Positions 1 through 11,324 of a stretch of 64,000 nt of DNA are shown here, in pieces. The first letter of the stretch is position 1, and each line of letters starts with the position of its first letter. This DNA is from Synaphobranchus kaupii (Eukaryota > Chordata > Actinopteri > Anguilliformes > Synaphobranchidae), in contig CM056380.1 in assembly GCA_029718625.1 (NCBI GenBank), positions 46,484,128 through 46,548,127 on the forward strand, written 5' to 3'. The notes under the pieces were generated by a model. It did no database searches. It was not told where the DNA came from and saw nothing but the letters and a program-made list of their open reading frames with translations. Made by a program: the position numbers and the translations under genes.

Positions 1-578
<578 letters not shown>

Positions 579-1623
579 AAACCCCTTCATTACCCCTCTT
601 ACGCTACCCCATTACAGCTCCTGCACCTCTCTTTTCTGACCCTTACCAACTGGTGACTCGGACTTGAGCATGTGTTCAAATGAAAACTGCCTTTTACTGT
701 TGCACTACAAAAGAAAATTCTAATACCTATATTTGAGTCTTAATAATTAGTCAATGACCAGCCATGTGATTTGAATAGACCAGCCCTCAGGATGCAACAG
801 GGAAACATGTTAGCGGCTGTTGAACTTGGCACCTTATGGTACTGTAGTGCAGCCGTATTTGTGTAATGGCTCTTAGTTGGCTGCAGAAGTGAGAGGCAGA
901 GGTGCGATGACAGTTTCCCCCCAGCTCTGCCCCTCCGGTTACAGAGTAGCCATCTTCCATTTCTCTGAAATCTTTTATCTTCTTTGCTACGTTGCTCCTC
1001 TCCGCAGATCGTCTGGGAAGTGTATCTACAGTGTGACGAGACACTTTTTAAATTCTCACGTGAATATCGTTAGAAGGCTCAGCATTCTTAAAGCCAGCGA
1101 GGCAGACAGGGGATGCATTATGTTATAAATGCAAGTGAAATTTTTGTGTGTCGCTTTAAAAACCTCTTCCGCGGCACCAGCATAAGTCTGCTTTTTTATT
1201 GCTTTAGCCATCCCCACAATACTCTGTGACAGGCATACCCTCCGTTCTGCCTCCTCCGGTGCAAGTTGTCATCTCAGTGTCAAAGAACACAATCTGCAAC
1301 CCCAAACCCCCCCCCCCCCCTTAGACCCCAAAGACCCACCCCCCTTAGGAATCCATAACAAGCTGTATTTCTCCATCTGCGTTTCCCCGGAGACGGGTCA
1401 TCTCTTTGCGCTATTGATCCGAGAGAGCGGCCGAATTGGAACCGACTGGAGCGTGATGCCACTGAGAGGGAGAAGAAGAAATAATTGGAGAATGTCTTCA
1501 GGTTGGAGCAAACGGCCCGTCTCTCTCTCTCCCCTGCTCTCTCCTGTCTGTGACAGTCCGTCTCCGCGAAGGGCCTCCTTTAGAGCAGAGAGCATCTCCT
1601 CTCCAACGCTCTGCTTTCTCAGC
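579..1623. other. Intronic sequence, no gene seen
   Basis: Mixed-composition DNA with a C run near 1308-1320. No conserved protein segment or splice-bounded exon was recognised. Confidence 0.5.
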
Positions 1624-2346
1624 ATTCACTGAGAGACACACTGTAGCTCACTGTGAGAGACACACTGGAACTGATTGAGAGACACACTGGAGTTCACTGA
1701 GATAGACACTGGAGTTCACTGAGAGACACACTGGAGCTCACTGTGAGAGACATACTGGAGTTCACTGAGAGAGACACACTGGAGTTCACTGAGAGACACA
1801 CTGGAGCTCACTGTGAGAGACACACTGGAGTTCACTGAGAGAGACACACTGGAGTTCACTGAGAGACACACTGGAGCTCACTGTGAGAGACACACTGGAG
1901 TTCACTGAGAGAGACACACTGGAGCTCACTGAGAGACACACTGGAGCTCACTGTGAGAGACACACTGGAGTTCACTGTGAGAGAGACACTGGAGCTCACT
2001 GTGAGAGACACACTGGAGTTCACTGAGAGACACTGGAGTTCACTGAGAGAGACACAGTGGAGCTCACTGTGAGAGACACACTGGAGTTCACTGAGAGACA
2101 CTGGAGCTCACTGTGAGAGACACACTGGAGTTCACTGAGAGAGACACACTGGAGCTCACTGTGAGAGACACACTGGAGTTCACTGAGAGAGACACACTGG
2201 AGCTCACTGTGAGAGACACACTGGAGCTCACTGTGAGAGACACACTGGAGCTCTCTGTGAGAGAGACACTGGAGCTCACTGTGAGAGAGACACTGGACCT
2301 CACTCTGAGAGACACACTGGAGCTCACTGTGAGAGACACACACACA
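1624..2346. repeat. Minisatellite, about 24-bp unit (22-26)
   Basis: About 30 tandem copies of a unit containing GAGAGACACACTGGAG and then TTCACT or CTCACT. Copies alternate between TTCACTGA and CTCACTGT variants and vary by loss or gain of a GA. The array ends in a short CA run and is not coding. Confidence 0.95.
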
Positions 2347-3813
2347 CACACGAGTCCTGTGCGAGTCTGTCACCATTAGCCACTTGGCACTCTGTGTGTC
2401 AGGTGCTCTGTCATCAACTTGCCGACTTTGAGCAGGATCCAATAATGATTTGTGCTTTTGTACACCGGAGCTGCAGAACAGATTGACTTCACTGTCAGGC
2501 CGGAGGGATATACAGTCAACACAGTGTCATTATCTCAACTAGAGCTCTCATATGGATGGATAACCTCAGGCCTTGTCATGTGACTACCAGGCCAGTCAGG
2601 GGCACCCAGTGCAGCGTGAGGGCAGCGCTGTCTATGGCGACCTGGCCCACTGACAGCGTTTTTGCCACCGTACAGGTGAAGGGCAGGTACCTGCCCCGCC
2701 TCCATTGGAAGGGGGGAGTGGCAGGAAGCACAGTGTGCTGTAGCTGGGATGTTACCGTGGCGCTCACAGGCATCATCAGGAAGCTTTACTAAACCCTGCT
2801 GTTCCTTAATTAGCATTGCGTTAGGTGTCACCGCCTGATTGGTTATGCAGCCTGTAATGGGACAAGTATGTGCACACTGCCTCAAGCACTCCCTGGATGC
2901 ATACAGTTCTTAAACAGCGACATGCACCCATTCACACTCACACACCTTGGCCTGCACACATGTGCACACATGACCCTGCACTCATACATGCCTCACACAC
3001 ACGCTGTCCACATGCTGTATATACACCTCACACCCTCACATACACACACACACACACACACACACGGTCCACATGCTGTATACACACCTCAGATAAAGAT
3101 GCATGCAAGCATACCATAAATATATACCATACCAGATACACAGCCCACAAACCTGCACACACACCTAACCATATGTTTCCTACACACCTACAAAATGACA
3201 CACTCATTGCACATGCACCCTACACACACACGGTGGATGCACGTGCCCAACACACTGTCAAACATGTGCACGCAAAAAACATTTATGTTCATATTTATTA
3301 CCTTTCCAGGAATTTGTAGCACATTGAAATGAGCTCAAATACGCATAAAACAAAAACATTGAACATACCACATTTCACAATGCATTTGAGGGGGTTTAGG
3401 TCATCTGTTAGGTCATCTATTTCACAAGAGTTGTATTTACTGGACGTATTGTACATAAAGCATGGAACGAGGCGATAAAACGGACACAACGCTCTCCCTC
3501 CCCACGCATGACTCTGCTCAAAACGATCACTCCCAGCTGCATTTGTTAATTGGCGACAGCAAAAAAACAACCGATCAATAGCAGAGGAGAGACGAGGGCC
3601 CAATTCGAGTCGCCTTTCGGCGTTATCGACCCACGGCACTCTCCGTTTTAAGCGGCGGTTGATTGAAGTCCTGGACACAGCCTTTTATGGTAGAGGCTTT
3701 GTAAAGAGCTCACAGAGACGACCACGCGCGCGATTGGCTGAAACGACGTGATGGTCTTCACTGCTTTCAGCCATTGGCCACAGACCCAAACGGCAGGGCA
3801 CTGTGGGCCTCGT
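2347..3813. other. Intronic sequence with CA-rich stretch, no gene seen
   Basis: Positions about 2930-3270 are CA-rich with a pure (CA)n at about 3045-3065. A short GC-rich stretch lies near 3590-3660. No exon of ttc7a or other gene was recognised. Confidence 0.5.
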
Positions 3814-4100
3814 CATGCATTTGTTTGATTGCACTTGGTGTCAGGGCTCAAGACAACAACAATATATTTGCATGTATTGGAAATATTTTTGGAGTGGCGC
3901 AGAATATTCAAATATATTTTTCAACGTATTTTTTTTAATTAATGAAGAGGTGGGGTGGGGGTGCCTCTTCATTAATTCAAAAAAATACGTTGAAAAATAT
4001 ATTTGAATATTCTGCGCCACTCCAAAAATATTTCCAATACATGCAAATATATTGTTGTTGTCTCGAGCCCTGACACCAAGTGCAATCAAACAAATGCATG
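3814..4100. repeat. Large near-perfect palindrome (foldback element)
   Basis: The left arm 3814-3950 is the reverse complement of the right arm 3964-4100. I count two mismatches in 137 bp, with a 13-base G-rich spacer (3951-3963). The arms start with CATGCATTTGTTTGATTG. No clear target duplication is visible. Just outside the right arm, 4101-4117 repeats an inner piece of that arm (CAAATATATTGTTGTT), suggesting template switching or a larger unit. It could be a foldback transposon or a palindrome from replication error. Confidence 0.92.
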
Positions 4101-4508
4101 CAAATATATTGTTGTTCTCTTTGTTAATACTAAATGTTGTTGTTTATATTGAGATGTATCCCATTGAGGCCACAATGGCAATAACATTTAGCTATATTCT
4201 GCAGCATATTTCTGCATATTATCAATGCATTTCTGCAATGCAAATGGTCTGGCGTCTAAGGGCCTCCTCACCTCAACTTAGACATGTTAGCTTCTATGAA
4301 GACAGGAGGGAACATGTGAGAGGCTGTGTGTTAAATCCATCACAAAGGTGAGCGCTGTAACTAGCGTTATTGATGGGAAGTGATTGAGATCTAATGAGGC
4401 GCGCGGACTGCAAGACGCAAGGGCTTTTTAAAATTGTATCGTAACCTTTCGCTTCATGATGGCGAACTCGTTGTGGCCGAGCGAGAGGTGCGTTCCTCAG
4501 AGTGGGCC
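4101..4508. other. Intronic sequence, no gene seen
   Basis: Mostly AT-rich at first, then mixed. No supported coding feature. Confidence 0.5.
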
Positions 4509-4981
4509 GTTAGAAGGCAGGCCACGGAGAGCCTGGCAGGAGGTTGGGCGCGTGGTACCGCACGCATGTTAGAAGGCGGGCTGCGGAGAGCCTGGTGGGA
4601 GGTTGTGGGCGTGGTACCGCACGCATGTTAGAAGGCGGGCTGCGGAGAGCCTGGTGGGAGGTTGTGGGCGTGGTACCGCACGCATGTTAGAAGGCGGGCC
4701 GCGGAGAGCGTGGCGGGAGGTTGGGCACGTGGTACCGCACGCATGTTAGAAGGCGGGCTGCGGAGAGCGTGGCGGGAGGTTGTGGGCGTGGTACCGCACG
4801 CATGTTAGAAGGCGGGCCGCGGAGAGCCTGGCGGGAGGTTGGGGGCGTGGTACCGCACGCATGTTAGAAGGCGGGCCGCGGAGAGCCTGGCGGGAGGTTG
4901 GGGGCGTGGTACCGCACGCATGTTAGAAGGCGGGCCGCGGAGAGCCTGGAGGGAGGTTGGGGGCGTGGTACCGCACGCATG
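4509..4981. repeat. Minisatellite, 59-bp unit, 8 copies
   Basis: Eight head-to-tail copies with exact 59-base spacing, each holding GTTAGAAGGCGGGC, GGAGAGC, GGCGGGAGGTTG and GTGGTACCGCACGCAT. The total (472 bases) is exactly eight units. Unit variants differ at a few sites (CTG or CCG, GCCTGG or GCGTGG). The + strand is G-rich. Not coding. Confidence 0.96.
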
Positions 4982-6170
4982 GGCAAAACGGAGCGTGCAG
5001 AAGCAGGGCGGGCATCTGTATAACTGCCTCCGTGTCTCTCTCCTTATCAGAACATGCCGGGGTCTGATTGAGTTAGGAGCTCTAATCTCCTGGGATCATG
5101 TTAGCCAGGCTGACGCTGGCAGAGGCCAGGCGTTAGCGGCTAATGGCGTTTAATGGCCCTGTCATTGTGTGAGTTATGAGGCTTGCTCTTCGCTAGCAAA
5201 TTAGCCTCACGAGTCAATCCGGGCTCTTTATTTAGGGTGACAAATACTGTTAAGAAAACTTAGAAGTGCCCACTGATGCAGTCAGGGTTTTTCCAATGCT
5301 GCCTCTTCCCATGGCAACAGCAGTGCTGCCGTGGAGATGGGTGTTCTATTTAAAGGGACAGCGCCAGTGTCAGGGCTGTCCCACTCCCCACTGCATTGCT
5401 GGTGTGTGTGTGTGTGTGTGCATGTGTGTGTGGGGAAGGGAAATGAGAAAGGCATGCTCAGCTCATCTCACATCAAGAGCTGCTGCTTCAATTCCGATTA
5501 ACCCCCCCCCACACACTATTTCAAATATTATCTAGACATTAAGTACACCTCCAGAGGTGGTTCCATGTGATGGTCGTACCATGTGACATGTCACTGTCTT
5601 GACTAGGATTTTCCATTTCCATGATTACTGCAGACGACATTTTCCTCTGGCTAGCTTTTACTTTAGCAAAGTAGTAAGTACTCCTTGGTAGACACGTAGC
5701 AAGCAGTCAGCTAACTAGTGAATAGCAACTGTGCCTTATTCAGGGAGTTACTAGCTAGCTAGCCTCTTCAGTAGTACTGAAAAATGTAATGTACATTTAC
5801 AAAGTCCACTGTGTTTAGATTTTACACAGTGTAAGCAGCGGTGTAGGGGGAGTTTGTGGCACAGTGGCCCCGGGAACGGCAGGCTGATATAGTGCCTGGG
5901 GCAAGGCTGGTACTGCCTCAGCGCTGCCCGTCTGAGGTGCCACATGAAAGAGGACGGTGGGAATGCGCATGAAAGATGAATTAGGCTGAAGGGTCTTGGC
6001 CTACATGGTCAGAACAGGCTTTTCCTCTCTGTCTCTCTGTTAAACACAGCAGCTGCCCGCTCTGTCTCAGTGACTGAGACTGTGAAAGTCAGGCCAGAGC
6101 CTGCACTGTTTTTCATTGGCTCACTCTCGCTGTGGCTCAGCGGTCCCGTGGTTCACACAGTGTAAACCTG
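4982..6170. other. Intronic sequence, no gene seen
   Basis: Holds a short TG tract at about 5401-5432. No exon was recognised. Confidence 0.5.
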
Positions 6171-6234
6171 AGGTTAGAGGTCATGGATCACTGAAGGGAT
6201 ATGAGGTGACCCTCAAGTTCATGACCTATGACCT
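6171..6234. promoter_or_regulatory. Cluster of nuclear-receptor half sites (two DR1-like sites, inverted)
   Basis: AGGTTAGAGGTCA at 6171-6183 is a DR1-type site with one half-site mismatch. TGACCTATGACCT at 6222-6234 is a perfect DR1 on the opposite strand. The two form an imperfect inverted repeat 38 bases apart, about 310 bases before a ttc7a exon. DR1 elements are bound by HNF4 and by PPAR/RXR. Function here is inferred from sequence only. Confidence 0.4.
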
Positions 6235-6349
6235 CTACCCTCAAGCCCTCTTCAAAGGGGCACAAGCCTGTTCCTCTTGTTAATGGACACCCACAAGGTC
6301 ATGGTTTCATAGCAACATAGAAACGGACCAGCCAGGCCACTTGTACAAG

Positions 6350-6416
6350 TGTGTGTGTGTGTGTGTGCGTGTGCGTGTGCGTGTGCGTGTCTGTGTCTGT
6401 GTCTGTGTGTGTGTAA
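6350..6416. repeat. (TG)n/(CGTG)n microsatellite
   Basis: TG repeats with GCGTGT and TCTGTG interruptions, upstream of the 6543 exon. Confidence 0.9.
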
Positions 6417-6542
6417 GAGAAGACATGTGCATTGCATTTATTTTATGCATTTCATTTTAAATTTCAAATTTATACAATCCATCCAATTTTGTACATTTGT
6501 AATTGATGTGTGCTGATGGTATTTGTCCCATGTGTCCCACAG

Positions 6543-6659
6543 TCTGCTGTTCACCAAGGTGAAGCTGGAGGAGGTCCTGTATGGGCCAGCCACTGCACTG
6601 CGCACCTGTGAGGACTTGTTGCAGCTATGGCACAATCGCTATGACTACGCACGCACCAG
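6543..6659 (+). CDS. ttc7a: ttc7a internal coding exon (first exon in window)
   Basis: This exon encodes 38 full codons, starting LLFTKVKLEEVLYGPATALR and ending in NRYDYART plus two bases of a split codon. The LLFTKVKLE block followed by a helix with TCEDLLQLW is the hallmark of the C-terminal half of TTC7 proteins. These are TPR-rich scaffolds that hold PI4KA together with EFR3 and hyccin/FAM126 at the plasma membrane for PI4P synthesis. The acceptor is cccacAG at 6541-6542 and the donor is GTGTGG at 6660. The exon starts with one base of a split codon and ends with two, and joins in frame to 9240. Earlier exons of the gene are not visible in positions 1-6542, so the 5' part lies outside the window. 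Assignment to the A rather than the B paralogue rests on the C-terminus in the last exon and is from recall of the family. Confidence 0.9.
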
Positions 6660-7127
6660 GTGTGGGGGGGGGGGGGTGCATTCCCATGAATGTGGGAGTG
6701 TATTATGTGTGTGTGTGTGGAGTTGGGGTGTGTATGTATGTACGTTTGTGAATGTGTGTGTCTGTGTGTGTGTGCTTGTTTACATATGAATGTGTGTGTG
6801 ACCATGTGTTTTTGCATATCAATATGGGTGTGTGTGCTAAATGGTTCCAGGTCCCCAGGTTATTTCATGCGTAGGGTGGAGGTTTAGGAAGTTTTAAGCA
6901 TATGTTTATCAGTTGAACCCTGTGAAGGTCTATTGTGCTGCCGTGGTCTCCAATTGACATTTACCCCAGTGATTTACTTACCTGCTCCACTAAGCAGTGA
7001 GGTCCAGTTCAGGTCACACTGTTTGGGGACGTGCATGCATCTGCCCCACAATGCATCTCTGCATGAGTGGGAAATAGAGAATCAGAGAACTGCCACTCAA
7101 GGATCTGGGCCCAGATAAGGACAAGTG
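6660..7127. other. Intron start with G run and TG-rich DNA
   Basis: The exon donor is followed by a run of 11 G (6664-6676 region) and TG-rich DNA to about 6835. The rest is plain intronic sequence up to the Tc1 target duplication. Confidence 0.6.
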
Positions 7128-7129
7128 TA

Positions 7130-8750
7130 CAGTCAAGCCGGAAAGTATGCACACTCTTTCACCTTTTCCACGTTTTATTACGTTACAGACATATTCTACA
7201 ATAGATTGAGTTCATTTTTTGTCTCAAAATTCTACACAAAATAGCCCATAATGACAAAGTGAAAACAGGTTTTTAGACATTTGTGCTAATTTATCAAAAT
7301 TCAAAATGTAAAATATCATATGTACACAAGTGTGCACACCCTTTGATATGACACCCAAAAGTGAGCTGAGGTGCATTTTGTTTCCACTGATACTGCTTGA
7401 GATGTTTCTACAACTTAATTGTAGTCCACCTGTGATAAATTAAATTGATTGGACATGATTGGGGATTGCCAACACCTGCCTATATAAGGTCCCACAGGTC
7501 ACAGTGCATGTCAGAGCAAACTCCAAGCCATGGGGTCAAAGGAATTATCTGCAGACCTCAGAAACAGGATTGTGTCAAGGCATAGATCTGGAAAAGGGTA
7601 CGGAAAAATCTCTGCAGCTTTACAGGTCCCAAAGAGCACAGTGGCCACCATCATTCGTAAATGGAAGAAGTTTGGAACCACCAAGAATCTTCCTAGACCT
7701 GGCCGCCCGGCCAAACTGAGCAATCGGGGAAGAAGGGAGGTGAGAAGAAGGGAGGTGAGCAGGAACCTGAGGGTCACTCTGACAGAGCTCCAGCGTATCC
7801 TTGTGGAGATGGGAGAACCTTTCAGAAGATCAACCATCCAGGCAGCACTCCACCAATCAGGCCTTTATGGTAGAGTGGCCAGACGGAAGCCCCTCCTTAG
7901 TAAAAGGCACATCACAGCCCGCTTGGAGTTTGCCAAAAGGCACCTAGAGGACTCTCAAACCATGAGAATCAAGATTATCTGGTCTGATGAAACCAAAATT
8001 GAACTTTTTGGCCTGAATACCAAGCGTCACGTCTGGAGGAAACCAGGTACCGCTCGTCACCTGGCTAATACCATCCCTACAGTGAAGCATGGTAGTGGCA
8101 GCATCATGATGTGGGGATGTTTTTCAGCAGCGGGAACGGAGCGACTAGTCCTGATAGAGGGAAAGATGAATGCAGCTAAGTACACCGAGATCCTTGAAGA
8201 AAACCTGCTCCAGAGCGCTCTGGACCTCAGACTGGGGCGAAGGTTTACCTTCCAACATGACAACGACCCGAAGCACACAGCCAAAAGAACAAAGGAGTGG
8301 CTTCGGAGAAAGTCTGTGCATGTCCTTGAGTGGCCCAGCCAGAGCCCAGACCTGAATCCAATTGAACATCTGTGGAAAGAGCTGAAAATGGCTGTGTACC
8401 GACGCTCCCCATCCAACCTGACGGAGCTTGCAAGGATATGCCAAGAGGAATGGGCAAAAATGTCCAGAAACAAGTGTGCCAAGCTCGTAGCTTCTTTCCC
8501 AAGACGCCTTGAAGCTGTAATCGCTGCCAAAGGTGCAGCAACCAAGTATTAGGCTAGGGTGTGTACAGATATGTAACCCCTAAATAACCTATTTTTGTCA
8601 GTAAAATAAAATTGCATATTTTCTAAAAACCTGTTTTCACTTCGTCATTATTGGCTATTGTGTGTAGATGTTTGAGGCAAAAAATGAACTCAATCTATTG
8701 TAGTATAAGTCTGGAGAAGGTGAAAGAGTGCATACTTTCCGGCTTGACTG
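7130..8750 (+). mobile_element. Complete Tc1/mariner-family DNA transposon
   Basis: A 1621-bp element flanked by TA target duplications (7128-7129 and 8751-8752). The ends are CAGTCAAGCCGGAAAGTATG on the left and its complement on the right. Terminal inverted repeats extend about 150 bp (7130-7281) and 130 bp (8620-8750), with a roughly 20-base indel between them. Inner direct-repeat-like motifs (GTGTGCACACCC at about 7330; its counterpart near 8556) suggest an IR/DR layout like Sleeping Beauty. It encodes an open transposase on the + strand, the same direction as ttc7a, and lies in a ttc7a intron. Size and layout are typical of fish Tc1 elements. Confidence 0.95.
7530..8552 (+). CDS. Tc1-type DD34E transposase, intact open reading frame
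   Basis: 340 codons, the usual length for this family. Residues 1-115 form two helix-turn-helix DNA-binding units (from MGSKELSADLRNRIVSRHRS; KSTVATIIRKWKKFG at about 35-49) joined by the AT-hook-like motif PGRPAK at 57-62. The catalytic DDE core is complete: D153 in [12 protein letters not shown]244 in FQHDNDPKHTA and E279 in SPDLNPIEHLW, with 34 residues between the last two. It ends in AKGAATKY followed by a stop, as Tc1 proteins usually do. At about residues 67-76 the basic stretch RRREV looks partly duplicated at the DNA level (two GAAGGGAGGTGAG copies at about 7732-7757). This may be a lineage-specific insertion. The protein would bind the element ends and catalyse cut-and-paste transposition. 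Expression and activity are unknown. Confidence 0.93.
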   Translation: MGSKELSADLRNRIVSRHRSGKGYGKISAALQVPKSTVATIIRKWKKFGTTKNLPRPGRPAKLSNRGRREVRRREVSRNLRVTLTELQRILVEMGEPFRRSTIQAALHQSGLYGRVARRKPLLSKRHITARLEFAKRHLEDSQTMRIKIIWSDETKIELFGLNTKRHVWRKPGTARHLANTIPTVKHGSGSIMMWGCFSAAGTERLVLIEGKMNAAKYTEILEENLLQSALDLRLGRRFTFQHDNDPKHTAKRTKEWLRRKSVHVLEWPSQSPDLNPIEHLWKELKMAVYRRSPSNLTELARICQEEWAKMSRNKCAKLVASFPRRLEAVIAAKGAATKY

Positions 8751-8752
8751 TA

Positions 8753-9191
<439 letters not shown>

Positions 9192-9239
9192 TGTGTTTGC
9201 GTGTTTGCGTGTGTGTACGCTCGTCTGTGTGTATTCCAG

Positions 9240-9340
9240 TGATGCTGATGACAGCAGCAGCCTCCCGGAGCCAGCCCCACTCAGCCGCAAACCCAGCGGG
9301 CTGCACCTCACACTGCCAGACTTCCAGGACACTGACACTG
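9240..9340 (+). CDS. ttc7a: ttc7a internal coding exon, linker segment
   Basis: The exon has 101 bases: one base completing a serine codon, 33 codons, and one base of the next glycine codon. It encodes DADDSSSLPEPAPLSRKPSG and then LHLTLPDFQDTDT. The acidic, serine-rich start followed by SGLHLTLPD resembles the variable linker between TPR groups of TTC7A. The acceptor is tattccAG at 9238-9239. The donor is GTGGAT at 9341, weaker than a consensus donor. A pure TG tract fills about 9048-9187, ending some 50 bases before the acceptor, and no ordinary pyrimidine tract is present. A CA tract starts five bases after the exon. Both may affect splicing. Skipping this exon would shift the frame because 101 is not a multiple of three. 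Confidence 0.88.
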
Positions 9341-9345
9341 GTGGA

Positions 9346-9353
9346 TACACACA

Positions 9354-9388
<35 letters not shown>
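9346..9388. repeat. (CA)n tract just after a ttc7a donor site
   Basis: CA repeats with one CCC interruption start five bases after the donor at 9341. The tract is complementary to the TG tract on the other side of the exon. CA repeats bind hnRNP L in pre-mRNA. Confidence 0.95.
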
Positions 9389-9392
<4 letters not shown>

Positions 9393-9632
9393 TGCTGCAC
9401 CGCCCAGCGTGTCCCTTATAGGGACTGAAATGTGACAGAGGGGTGTGTGGGTGTTTGAAGGACAGCAGGGGGGCAGTGTAATCCTCTTCCCTGGCTTTAA
9501 GGCCACTCCCTCACACCAGTAATTTCAGGTTAACCGAACGACGTGCCCTCTGTGTGCGGGGCGGGGGGGGGGGGCGGGGGCACGGACAGGCCCAACAGCT
9601 GGCCAAGAGACTCCTGGGAAGTGCAGGAACCC
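9389..9632. other. Intronic sequence, no gene seen
   Basis: Short intronic stretch with a G-rich run near 9558-9580. Confidence 0.5.
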
Positions 9633-9717
9633 TTTTTATTTATTTATTTATTTAACCTTTATTTAACCAGGCAGGTCACTTAAGAACCTGCTTATTTACA
9701 AGGACGGCCTGGCAAGA
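9633..9717. repeat. Interspersed fish repeat fragment (TTTATTTAACCAGG type)
   Basis: A (TTTA)n run is followed by CCTTTATTTAACCAGGCAGG, TCACTTAAGAACC, TTATTTACAAGGACGGCCTG. This matches the general form of a very common teleost interspersed repeat end. I recognise the motif but cannot assign a family without a repeat library. Confidence 0.6.
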
Positions 9718-10430
9718 GGTAATTAGCGTAGAAATATCACGCGCACGGTCCCCAAGGCTCTAGTCAGGCGCAGCCAAAGACAAATGTGCTGAACCTGACC
9801 TCTTCCCAGCCCCCAGCCCCGCACCCTGCTCCCCTTCCTCCATGGAGAATATGGGACGGGGACCTGCTAACCCATGGTGCCCCACTTTACCCCCCCCCCC
9901 CCCCCCCACTGCACCCCCTGATCACTGGGATGGCTGGGATTCTCTGAGAGCGGGTGGGGTGGGGTGGGGTGCAGTCCGGTTTTAGACGTGCCCTCTCACT
10001 GTGGGAGGAAGTGATAAACGGGTGATATTTCGGGGCCTTTGGCACAGCTGCGTCGCCTTTCAGGCCCGTATTTTAGGTCAGGCCCCTCCTCCGCCCCCCT
10101 GTCCCGATCTAAGTCCGCAACCATACTGCTGCGTCACCTGTCCCGTTTGGACAACAGCAGGCTGGCTGTCTCCTCTGCCCCCGTTTACCCTCCCTAAACC
10201 TCTGTACCACATTTCCTCTACATACATACCCTCTACCCTATGCCCTCTGTCCCCTCTACCCTATACCTCTGTCCCCTTCACTCTATACCCTCTGTCCCCT
10301 CTAACCCCAACATGAGTCCATGCATCACCAGGCCTATTTATCTCTTAGGATTGACATTGACTATTGCAAAATGTATTAAATTTGATTTCTTTCTTTAATT
10401 GTTTCATGGCTGTTTGTGCATGTATCTACT

Positions 10431-10432
<2 letters not shown>
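9718..10432. other. Intronic sequence, no gene seen
   Basis: Holds a run of 18 C (9890-9907) and a degenerate CCCTCTACCCTATA-type short repeat at about 10225-10300. No exon recognised. Confidence 0.5.
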
Positions 10433-10467
<35 letters not shown>

Positions 10468-10505
10468 ATGCATGTTTGTGTCTGCGTGTATGTGTGTGTG
10501 AGTGC
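10433..10505. repeat. (TG)n microsatellite upstream of ttc7a exon
   Basis: TG tract with TATG and CTGCG interruptions, about 55 bases before the acceptor at 10557. Confidence 0.9.
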
Positions 10506-10558
10506 ATGTGTGAGATTTTTGGCAGTGACCGCCTCTGTCCTGCTTTGTTTGGGTTCAG

Positions 10559-10693
10559 GGTCCCAGAGCGCCGCCTCCATCGCAGCGTCCCGTCTGGAGC
10601 AGGCCATGTCAGAGGTGTCAGCAATCAGCTCCTCCCACAGACAAGGCCCCGCCTACATCTGGGCAACACTGGAACACATCTGGCTGCAAGCAG
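10559..10693 (+). CDS. ttc7a: ttc7a internal coding exon
   Basis: The exon has 135 bases: two bases completing a glycine codon, 44 codons, and one base of the next glycine codon. The protein reads [20 protein letters not shown], then a short serine-rich stretch, then [30 protein letters not shown] and the TLEHIWLQA helix are strongly TTC7-like, and the last helix opens a TPR unit completed by the next exon. The acceptor is gttcAG at 10557-10558 and the donor is GTAAAG at 10694, a good match to consensus. The exon length is a multiple of three and both borders are phase 1, so this is the only internal exon here that could be skipped without a frameshift. A TG tract lies upstream at about 10433-10500. 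Confidence 0.9.
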
Positions 10694-11211
10694 GTAAAGG
10701 TCCAATCACAGGCCACTCCATGTCTGTTTATCAGCCAATCAAAGCCTTAGACACACAAAGTGTACCTCTAAATAACTAAATCAGAGTGCTCAATACCTCT
10801 CATTAAACAGTGCCTGTGTAAGGCAGTGGCCTGTATTTTCCAAACATACCAATTGAAGAATATTTCTTTACTGTGATAGTAGAAGTGGATGGTACACAAG
10901 GTAATTGACACTGGCGTGAACAATTTTGTCCCGTCACTGTGAAGGTAGATGTAGTCTGTTCATGAGTATGGGGTTATGGGTCCAGTCCTATTGGCTGACT
11001 GCCTCTATAGAGTGGCACTTCACAAACAAGTGTATGTGTCGGCATCAGTGTCTGATGACTAGCAATGAATGTGCCTTTGAGAAGTGGTCTGCATTTAGAG
11101 GTCCTACGGAGACCACTCTGTCTGTGACTAAGTGGGGAACTCACCGGTTGCTGTGTTAATGTTGTTGTTTTCATCCGTCTGGCCCACGGCCAAACAGCTC
11201 AACAGAGGGTG
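10694..11211. other. Intronic sequence, no gene seen
   Basis: Unique-looking intronic DNA after the donor at 10694. No feature recognised. Confidence 0.5.
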
Positions 11212-11293
11212 GTGGAAGGGGAGTGTTGTTTTTTCCACCTAGCTACATCAGCGGTGGAAGGGGAGTGTTGTTTTTTCCACCTGGCTACGTCAG
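11210..11293. repeat. Two tandem 42-bp hairpin-forming units
   Basis: Two copies of a 42-base unit holding GGTGGAAGGGGAGTGTTG and TTTTTTCCACC. Each copy can fold through GGTGGAA pairing with TTCCACC. The copies differ at two positions. Confidence 0.85.
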
Positions 11294-11324
11294 CGGTCAA
11301 CAGAGGAGGGAGGCCGGGAGGGAA

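Noticed and set aside
8057..8545. Minus-strand open frames opposite the Tc1 transposase
   Set aside because: Shadow frames of the real + strand transposase.
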